From the NCBI GenBank assembly GCA_913043805.1, contig CAJWMX010000237.1, forward strand, positions 1 through 5,316: a stretch of 5,316 bases of DNA, read 5' to 3'. Positions 1 through 4,779 of the stretch are shown here, one piece after another. Position 1 is the first letter of the stretch. The number at the start of each line of letters is the position of its first letter. The DNA comes from an uncultured Acidobacteriota bacterium. GTDB lineage: Bacteria > Acidobacteriota > Vicinamibacteria > Vicinamibacterales > UBA8438. The notes under the pieces are model-generated. The model did not search any database. It worked only from the letters and a program-made list of their open reading frames with translations, and had not been told where the DNA came from. The position numbers and the translations under genes are program-made.

Positions 1-501
1 CACGGCGGCCGCAGCCAGCACGGTGGCGTCGGGTCGCGGGCAGGTCACGGTCACGTCTCGCACGCCGGCTACCCGCGCCGGCACCGCCGTCATCAGGAGC
101 GACGATGGTAGCGGGTAGCGACCCGCCGGTACATAGCACCCGACCCGTTCGAGCGGAGTGACCACCTGCTCGATGTCGACGCCGGGGCGGACCTCGGCCC
201 GCCAGCCACGCGGAATTTGTCGCCGCGCCACCCGTCGGATGTTGGCTGCGGCCGTGCGCAACGCCTTCCGCAGCGTCGGATCCAGCGTGCGCAGGCCCTC
301 CTCGATTTCATCGGCGGTGACCTCCATCGGGCCGTCGAGTTGGTCGAACGTTCGGGCGTAGCGCAGCAGCGCCGCGTCGCCCGACTGGCGGACGGCCGCC
401 ACGATCGTGGCGACACGCCGGGCGATGGCCGGGTCGGCGTCCTGCTGCCGGTCCACGAGTCGCGCCACGGCGCGCCGTCGAGACGAGTGGATGATGCGCA
501 T
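1..501 (-). CDS. hisD: Histidinol dehydrogenase, N-terminal part (runs off left edge)
   Basis: HisD is the NAD-dependent cytoplasmic enzyme that oxidises L-histidinol to L-histidine through histidinal, the last two steps of histidine synthesis. The 167 visible codons are open to position 1. The protein begins MRIIHSSRRRAVARLVDRQ and contains the family signature around residues 115-151: PLERVGCYVPAGRYPLPSSL followed by LMTAVPARVAGV. The usual YVPGGR is YVPAGR here (A126). HisD proteins are about 430 residues, so roughly 40% is present; the zinc ligands and the catalytic Glu/His pair lie beyond the window. The ATG at 501 sits two bases after the hisG stop (TGA-TT-ATG), so translational coupling is likely. 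No convincing Shine-Dalgarno sequence precedes it. The family call is firm. The exact start is less so, but no better ATG lies nearby. Confidence 0.93.
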   Translation of the reverse strand, partial: MRIIHSSRRRAVARLVDRQQDADPAIARRVATIVAAVRQSGDAALLRYARTFDQLDGPMEVTADEIEEGLRTLDPTLRKALRTAAANIRRVARRQIPRGWRAEVRPGVDIEQVVTPLERVGCYVPAGRYPLPSSLLMTAVPARVAGVRDVTVTCPRPDATVLAAAAV

Positions 502-503
502 AA

Positions 504-1394
504 TCAGAGCACGATCTTGTTCAACGGGTACTCGACGATGCCCTGCGCGCGGGCCGTCTTCAGCTGCGGAATCAACTCGCGGACCGATGACTCTTCGATG
601 ATCGTGGTGACCGACACCCAGTCGTCGTCGCTGAGCGCCGCGACCGTCGGCCGCTGCAGCGCCGGCAGTAACCCGATCACCTCATCGAGGTCGCTCCGAC
701 GCACGTTGAGCATCAAGCCGACTCGCCCCTGGGCTTCGATCGCCGCGCGCAAGAGCAAGGCGATGTTCTCGAGCTTGGTGCGTGTCCATTCGTCATCGAG
801 CGCCGTCTGGTTGGCGATCAACTGCGGGTTCGATTCGATGACCGTATCGATGATGCGCAGGCGGTTGGCTCTCAAGGTCGAGCCCGTCTCGGTGGCCTCC
901 ACGATGCCGTCGGCGAGGCGCGGCGGCTTGACCTCGGTCGCCCCCCAGGAGAACTCGACCTTCACCGGAATGTCGAGTCGTTTGAAGTACGCCTGGGTGA
1001 CCTCCACCAGTTCGGTGGCGATCGTCGCTCCGGCGAAGTCCTGCGGGGTCTTGAACTTCGAGTCCTCCGGCGCAGCCAGTACCCAGCGGACCTTGCGGAA
1101 GCTCTGCTTCGAGTAGACGAGATCGGCCACGTCCACGACCGTGGCGCCGGTACTGGCGTGGTTCTCCGCAATCCAGTCCTGCCCGGTCAATCCCGCGTCA
1201 AGCGCGTTATCGGCGACGTAGCGCGCCATTTCCTGGGCCCGTATCAACGTGCACTCGATCTCGGGGTCGTCGATGGTGGGGAAGTACGACCGCGAGCTCG
1301 TATAGATGTTGAAGCCGGCCTGCGCGAACAGCTGAATCGTCGACTCCTGCAAGGAGCCTTTGGGAATGCCGAGTCGTAGGGTCTTGTCAGCCAT
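504..1394 (-). CDS. hisG: ATP phosphoribosyltransferase, long form
   Basis: HisG catalyses the committed first step of histidine synthesis, joining ATP and PRPP to give phosphoribosyl-ATP. The 296-residue protein has the N-terminal LRLGIPKGSLQE motif (residues 6-17), GLTGQDWI (68-75), TELVEVTQAYF (127-137), and the PRPP-binding loop in EATETGSTLRAN (166-177). From about residue 207, TKLENIALLLRAAIEAQGR begins the ferredoxin-like C-terminal domain typical of the long form. That domain normally binds histidine for feedback inhibition and removes the need for HisZ. The length fits the long form (about 285-300). The ATG at 1394 lies 5 bases after the hisI stop; a GAGGA at 1404-1408, inside the last hisI codons, is a plausible ribosome site 9 bases upstream. 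No key motif is missing. Confidence 0.97.
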   Translation of the reverse strand: MADKTLRLGIPKGSLQESTIQLFAQAGFNIYTSSRSYFPTIDDPEIECTLIRAQEMARYVADNALDAGLTGQDWIAENHASTGATVVDVADLVYSKQSFRKVRWVLAAPEDSKFKTPQDFAGATIATELVEVTQAYFKRLDIPVKVEFSWGATEVKPPRLADGIVEATETGSTLRANRLRIIDTVIESNPQLIANQTALDDEWTRTKLENIALLLRAAIEAQGRVGLMLNVRRSDLDEVIGLLPALQRPTVAALSDDDWVSVTTIIEESSVRELIPQLKTARAQGIVEYPLNKIVL

Positions 1395-1399
1395 CGCCG

Positions 1400-1720
1400 C
1401 TAGTCCTCGTTGCCCAGTTCACGGTAGAAGCAGGTGCGTTCGCCGGTGTGGCAGACGTTGCCCTCGCCGTTGCGTGTGACCTTCACCAGCACCGTGTCGT
1501 CGTCGCAGTCCACCAACAGCTGCTGCACGGCGAGGGTGTTGCCTGAGGTTTCGCCCTTCATCCAGAGCGTGTTGCGCGTCCGGCTGAAGAAGGTCGCGAA
1601 GCCGGTCTCCCGCGTGCGGTCGAGCGCCTCCTGGTTCATGAAACCGACCATCAGCACCTCGTCGCTGGTGGCGTCCTGAATCACCGCCGGTATCAATCCA
1701 TCGAGTTTCGAGAAATCCAT
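1400..1720 (-). CDS. hisI: Phosphoribosyl-AMP cyclohydrolase, monofunctional
   Basis: HisI opens the adenine ring of phosphoribosyl-AMP, the third step of histidine synthesis, in the cytoplasm as a metal-dependent dimer. The 106 residues cover the family end to end: LIPAVIQDATSDEVLMVGFM (9-28), FFSRTRNTLWMKGETSGNTL (44-63), the metal-binding DCDDD (71-75), and VCHTGERTCFYR (89-100). Cys72, Cys90 and Cys97 are the expected zinc ligands; Asp71, Asp73 and Asp75 are the expected magnesium ligands. It stops at the cyclohydrolase domain, so the HisE pyrophosphohydrolase is not fused here and must be encoded elsewhere. An in-frame TGA 9 bases upstream of the ATG makes position 1720 the only ATG choice. 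It is the first structural gene after the attenuator, and hisG follows after 5 bases. Confidence 0.97.
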   Translation of the reverse strand: MDFSKLDGLIPAVIQDATSDEVLMVGFMNQEALDRTRETGFATFFSRTRNTLWMKGETSGNTLAVQQLLVDCDDDTVLVKVTRNGEGNVCHTGERTCFYRELGNED

Positions 1721-1726
1721 CGTCTG

Positions 1727-1731
1727 TCCTC
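1727..1731 (-). promoter_or_regulatory. Ribosome binding site of hisI
   Basis: The minus strand reads GAGGA, then six bases (CAGACG), then the hisI ATG. This is the clearest Shine-Dalgarno sequence in the window. It lies downstream of the terminator hairpin, so it is present on the mRNA only after read-through. Confidence 0.75.
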
Positions 1732-1759
1732 ACCTGTGGCCAGAGCGGCCGCGTTCACC

Positions 1760-1792
1760 AAAAAAAAGCCCCGCCGAACAGGTCGGCGGGGC
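1760..1792 (-). terminator. Intrinsic terminator, proposed his attenuator
   Basis: On the minus strand a perfect 10-bp stem (GCCCCGCCGA pairing with TCGGCGGGGC) closes a 5-base loop and is followed at once by eight T residues (1760-1767). This is a textbook rho-independent terminator. It lies 39 bases before the hisI ATG and downstream of a histidine-rich leader ORF and its own promoter, so the best reading is the attenuator of the his operon. It would also stop read-through from the receptor gene upstream. There is no comparable U-tract on the opposite strand, so it acts in one direction. Confidence 0.92.
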
Positions 1793-1829
1793 GGGGACTG
1801 CGTCGTGTGTCTGTTCGAGACGTGCTACA

Positions 1830-1904
1830 TCACACGCAGAGCCACCGGCCCGCCGTCGGGGCGGGATGATGTACGTGATGATGGTGGCCGTGCTGGCGCG
1901 TCAT
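1830..1904 (-). CDS. hisL: his operon leader peptide (24 aa, seven histidines)
   Basis: This short ORF begins MTRQHGHHHHVHHP and ends WLCV before a TGA at 1830-1832. Seven of its 24 codons are histidine (residues 5, 7-10, 12, 13), using both CAC and CAT. The peptide itself probably has no function: its translation rate would report the level of charged tRNA-His. The known E. coli HisL also opens with MTR and carries a run of seven His, so the resemblance is close in design. The ORF lies between a promoter (1914-1942) and a terminator (1760-1792), directly upstream of hisI. The last His codon abuts hairpin arm A, and the stop codon overlaps arm C, as expected for ribosome-position sensing. No clear Shine-Dalgarno precedes the ATG; the promoter position suggests a leader of only a few bases before it. 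I am confident in the role, slightly less in the exact start. Confidence 0.87.
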   Translation of the reverse strand: MTRQHGHHHHVHHPAPTAGRWLCV

Positions 1905-1913
1905 GACCGCCGT

Positions 1914-1942
1914 ACCGTACTTCAGCCTCACGGACCTGTCAA
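1914..1942 (-). promoter_or_regulatory. Sigma70-type promoter of the his leader and operon
   Basis: The minus strand has a perfect -35 box TTGACA (1937-1942), a 17-base spacer, and a -10 box TACGGT (1914-1919) that keeps the first, second and last consensus bases. The -35 box starts 15 bases after the receptor stop codon. Initiation about seven bases past the -10 box would fall near 1907, only about three bases before the leader-peptide ATG at 1904. Confidence 0.72.
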
Positions 1943-1957
1943 ATGACCGCACGGGTC

Positions 1958-4666
1958 CTAGAATCGGACGCGGACCCCGGCGAATCCGCTTCGGGGGGCG
2001 CCGGGACCCACGAAGCGCGGGTCCTCGGCATCCGGGACCTCGTCCAGCTCGACTTCGAGCTCAGCCAGCGCACCGAACGTCGCGTACTCTGCATCGAAGA
2101 GGTTGTCGACCCGGACGAACAGCTCGACCTCAGGGGTGAGTCGATAGGCGGAGTGGAGATTCACCACGCCGTAGCCGTCCAGTGGTCGCTGATCGTTGCC
2201 TTCGTCTCCCAGGAAGATCCGGTCTGACGCGGCGACAGCTTCCACTGCAACGTCGAACACCCGGGTGAGCGCAACGCCGATGCCGGCCTTGATGCTGTGC
2301 CGGGGGATTCCTGCCAGCCGGTCGCCCGGCTGCACCTCGAGTGCGCCGCCCTCGGTGGCGGCGTCGTTGACCTCGTCGTTCCCGGGCAGTGACAGCGGCG
2401 ACTCGAAGGTGGCTTCGACGAGCCCGTAGCCCAGATACCACCCCACCCGGTCGATCTGTCCCCGCAGGTCCAGATCGAGACCAACCCGCTGAGTGTCCCC
2501 CGCGTTCTGGAAGTAGCCGGTCCCGATCAGCCGGGGCGAGGCGATGAACAGGATGTCGTCGTCGATCCGGGTGCGATAGACCGCGGCCGACCAGTCCAGG
2601 TTGCCGGCCGCGCCGGTCCATCGACCTCGAACGCCGCCTTCGATGGATCGGGCGACGGCCTGTTCGAGCGGCGGATCCGAAATGAAGGCGTTCGGGACGC
2701 GGCACGGCTCGTCGGGGTCGGCGCAGCTCAGCTCTGCGGCGGTCGGGGCGCGGTTCGACTCGCTGTAGCGACCGAAGAGCGTGGCGGCCTCCGAGAGCTG
2801 GTAGACGAGGCCGGCCGCCGGGTTGAACCGGGAGAAGCCGTGGTCGCCGTTGAGCGACACACCGAGGCGGTCGATGATCTTGATGCGGGCGTGGTTGAAG
2901 CGACCCGACAGCGTCAGGTGGGCGCGAGCGGTGAGCGAGATCGTGTCGCTCGCGTAGAGCCCGTAGTACTGGTTCTCGGAATCGAGCGCGGTGTTCAGCA
3001 GGTCGTCCGGTGCGTCGCCAAAGAGCCCTGCCCTGAGCCCGGAGCCGGACACGCCTCGCGCGTCGGTCAGGGTGCCGACCTCGCTGTTCGAGCTGAAGTC
3101 GATGTCGGCCAGATCCACGGAGGCGCCGAGCAGGAGAATGTGGTCGCTCGGGCCGACCGTGCCCCGTCCGATGGCTTGAGCGGTGGCGCCGTAGCCTTTG
3201 GCGCGGGTCGAGGTACGGTTGATGGCGCCGTCGCCGTCCGCATCGTCGGTGGTGATGAAACGGCCGGTGTTGCTGACGTCTACGAGTGGCGTGCCGGCCG
3301 GCTCTTCGTTGTCGTCGCCGTCGTCGTCATCGTCGGTCCGATCCGATCCGAGTCGCAGCTCGTCATCGTCGTCGTCATCGTCCCCGGCGCCGAGACACAG
3401 GGTGTTGGCCGGCGCCCCGGCTGGAAGCAGGTCGTCATCGCAGATGGCGAACTCCGCTTCGTCGCCGTTCAGGGTCTGCCGGTCGAGGTCGCGGTAGTAG
3501 CCCGTGGCCTGGACCGACCAGGCGTCGGTGGCGGCCAGCTCGAAGCGACCTTGCACGAACGCCAGCCGGTTCTCGGTGGTATCGGGAAACGTGAAGACCG
3601 CGGTGCGGTCGACCTCGAGCAACTCGACCGGGGCCGGACCGTTTCCAGTCATCCGCGTGTCGGCGTAGGTGAACGTGAGCCCGGCGTCGACCCGGTCCTT
3701 CCGGTAGCCGACGTCCGCCACGGCCTGGGTGACTTCCGATGGCGATTCGTCCCGCCAGCCCTGCTCGTCGAATCGGCTGGCCCCGACATACAGGGCCCAC
3801 GGCCCCTGGTTCACGCCGTACTCGGCGGTGCCCATGACCCGGTCGAACGAGCCACCCGAGAACTCGCCGGCGAAGCCGGTGAAGTCGAACCCGTTCTTCA
3901 GGTTGAGTCCCAGCGCGCCACCGAGGGCGTTGAGCCCGTAGGTGGGATCGGCCCCGGCGCTCAGCTGCGTCTGGCTGATGGCGAACTGCGGAATCAGGTC
4001 GAACTGGACGGTGTCGCCGAACGGCTCGTTGATCCGAACCCCGTTCTGATACACGGCGATTCCCTGAGCCAGCCCCAGCAGAGGCGAGGCGCTGAAGCCG
4101 CGGAAACGGAGCGTGGGTTGAAACAGGTTGGTGGTCGCCCCCTCAATCGAGACCGACCCCAGTCGTTCCCCGAGCGCGTCAGCGAACGACGCGGCGCCAC
4201 GGCGCCGAAGCTCGTCCCCGCCGACGACCGAGACGGTGGCCGGAATGAGGTCGCGATCGATCTCTGATCCGAGCAGCGGTGTGAACCCGACCACGTCCAC
4301 GCGCTCGGTGAGGCGAGCCAGACCCAGCTCGGCATCGATTGTCACCGAGGCCCCGCCTTCGACGGAGACGCCCCGCTCCCTTCGGCTCTGGAACCCCTCG
4401 AGGCTGAACCGGACCTCGTAGGTGCCGGTCGGGAGGCTGGAGAATTCGTAGCGTCCCGTCGCGTCGGTGGCGACGACGACCGGCGCGGCCTGAGCCGGTG
4501 AGCTCGCCGCGACGGTCACGCCTGGCAGCGCGTCGCCCTGGGTGTCCCGCACGACTCCCCCCAGGGTGCCCGACTGGGCGCTCGAGATCGACGCCGTGAC
4601 GAGTGACAGGAACAAAACGGTGAGAGACAGAAGCGCGCGCGTCGCCGACCGACGGATGTTACCCAT
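1958..4666 (-). CDS. TonB-dependent outer-membrane receptor with CarboxypepD_reg-like N-terminus
   Basis: This 902-residue outer-membrane protein is predicted to import a bound ligand into the periplasm using TonB energy. It has a Sec signal peptide (basic MGNIRRSATR, hydrophobic 11-27, likely cleavage after Ala30). A CarboxypepD_reg-like beta-sandwich follows at about 34-118 (GVVRDTQGDALPGVTV, GRYEFSSLPTGTYEVRFSLE). The plug is at about 135-258 (LRFRGFSASPL, VYQNGVRINEPFGDTVQFDL, GLNALGGALGL). A 22-strand-type barrel would then run to the C-terminal FAGVRVRF; the terminal Phe is the usual outer-membrane assembly signal. Cys409/Cys424 and Cys648/Cys655 could form loop disulfides. An Asp-rich insert (429-455) and an EF-hand-like loop (475-486) stand out. 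It has no STN domain, so FecA-style signalling is unlikely. The substrate cannot be read from the sequence. The other upstream ATGs are out of frame, and the Shine-Dalgarno is weak. Confidence 0.93.
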   Translation of the reverse strand: MGNIRRSATRALLSLTVLFLSLVTASISSAQSGTLGGVVRDTQGDALPGVTVAASSPAQAAPVVVATDATGRYEFSSLPTGTYEVRFSLEGFQSRRERGVSVEGGASVTIDAELGLARLTERVDVVGFTPLLGSEIDRDLIPATVSVVGGDELRRRGAASFADALGERLGSVSIEGATTNLFQPTLRFRGFSASPLLGLAQGIAVYQNGVRINEPFGDTVQFDLIPQFAISQTQLSAGADPTYGLNALGGALGLNLKNGFDFTGFAGEFSGGSFDRVMGTAEYGVNQGPWALYVGASRFDEQGWRDESPSEVTQAVADVGYRKDRVDAGLTFTYADTRMTGNGPAPVELLEVDRTAVFTFPDTTENRLAFVQGRFELAATDAWSVQATGYYRDLDRQTLNGDEAEFAICDDDLLPAGAPANTLCLGAGDDDDDDDELRLGSDRTDDDDDGDDNEEPAGTPLVDVSNTGRFITTDDADGDGAINRTSTRAKGYGATAQAIGRGTVGPSDHILLLGASVDLADIDFSSNSEVGTLTDARGVSGSGLRAGLFGDAPDDLLNTALDSENQYYGLYASDTISLTARAHLTLSGRFNHARIKIIDRLGVSLNGDHGFSRFNPAAGLVYQLSEAATLFGRYSESNRAPTAAELSCADPDEPCRVPNAFISDPPLEQAVARSIEGGVRGRWTGAAGNLDWSAAVYRTRIDDDILFIASPRLIGTGYFQNAGDTQRVGLDLDLRGQIDRVGWYLGYGLVEATFESPLSLPGNDEVNDAATEGGALEVQPGDRLAGIPRHSIKAGIGVALTRVFDVAVEAVAASDRIFLGDEGNDQRPLDGYGVVNLHSAYRLTPEVELFVRVDNLFDAEYATFGALAELEVELDEVPDAEDPRFVGPGAPRSGFAGVRVRF
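3302..3382 (-). repeat. GAC/GAT low-complexity tract encoding a poly-Asp insert
   Basis: Near-repeats of GAC and GAT triplets in the receptor gene encode seven Asp in a row (residues 429-435) and then DDDDDGDDNEEP (445-456). The codons mix GAC and GAT, so the tract is not a pure microsatellite. The reading frame is intact through it. It probably lies in an extracellular barrel loop, and tract length may vary between strains by slippage. Confidence 0.75.
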
Positions 4667-4779
4667 ATGGTGTGTACATTCCCATCGACCGGTCGTTGTT
4701 CAGGGTATTTCCGAGGCCCCTGGTGGTGGTGTGATTCTTGGGTGTGGCAACTGTTCTCGGGTGTAGACTCGGGCTGCGC
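4667..4779. other. Divergent intergenic region between receptor and sigma factor genes
   Basis: These 113 bases should hold the promoters of both divergent genes. Toward the sigma factor there is a TAGACT (4764-4769) ten bases before the ATG, a possible -10 box, but no good -35 box at standard spacing. Toward the receptor there is a TACCCT (minus strand, near 4705) without a convincing -35. A TGGTGGTGGTGTG run occupies 4720-4732. I see no terminator and no clear operator palindrome. Confidence 0.5.
4764..4769 (+). promoter_or_regulatory. Possible -10 element of the ECF sigma gene
   Basis: TAGACT keeps the conserved TA and final T of a -10 box and sits ten bases before the ATG at 4780, nearly the same spacing as TACGGT to the his leader ATG (nine bases). 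There is no Shine-Dalgarno between it and the ATG, which fits a leaderless or near-leaderless mRNA. The lack of a matching -35 box keeps confidence low. Confidence 0.3.

Larger units (their letters stand above)
1760..1907 (-). ncRNA. Histidine operon leader RNA (attenuation leader)
   Basis: Proposed leader transcript from a start near 1907 to the end of the U-tract, about 148 bases. In order it contains: the leader peptide ORF; arm A, CCCGCC (1860-1865), directly after the last His codon; arm B, CGGCGGG (1849-1855); arm C, CTGCGTGTG (1831-1839), overlapping the leader stop; arm D (1798-1807), which pairs with C through 9 bp and one bulged base; and the terminator arms E (1783-1792) and F (1768-1777). 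Arm B can pair with A (6 bp) or, over 7 bp, with CCCGCCG in E (1784-1790), which would break the terminator. This parallels the A-F scheme of enterobacterial his leaders. The pairings are read by eye, not energy-minimised. Confidence 0.8.

Noticed and set aside
93..416. Minus-strand ORF inside hisD
   Set aside because: It is an out-of-frame shadow; the frame from 501 to 1 gives the clear histidinol dehydrogenase sequence.
217..1116. Long plus-strand ORF of 299 codons opposite hisG and hisD
   Set aside because: It is antisense to two clearly recognised his genes, shows no known motif, and is the usual shadow produced by GC-rich third positions.
1745..1752. GCGGCCGC palindrome between the terminator and hisI (also at 5-12)
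   Set aside because: An 8-base GC palindrome is expected by chance in such GC-rich DNA, and nothing around it suggests an operator.
1760..1792. The hairpin as only the 3' terminator of the receptor gene
   Set aside because: A promoter and a His-rich ORF lie between the receptor stop and the hairpin, so an attenuator role explains more. It may still stop receptor read-through as a side effect.
1830..1904. The His-rich ORF as a secreted metal-binding peptide
   Set aside because: It has no signal peptide, and its place between a promoter and a terminator ahead of a his operon points to a leader peptide.
1936..1960. Weak GGACC/GGTCC inverted repeat after the receptor stop as a terminator
   Set aside because: It has only five base pairs, a long loop and no U-tract.
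1903..2227. Plus-strand ORFs over the his promoter and the receptor 3' end
   Set aside because: They are antisense to the receptor C-terminus, lie on top of the minus-strand promoter, and have no domain content.
3302..3382. Triplet repeat as a possible frameshift or phase-variation site
   Set aside because: Units are triplets, so slippage would change Asp number without breaking the frame, and the frame is intact.
2840..4267. Plus-strand ORF of 475 codons opposite the receptor gene
   Set aside because: Its Val/Gly/Arg-rich, low-complexity translation mirrors the codon pattern of the receptor on the other strand, and it has no family signature.
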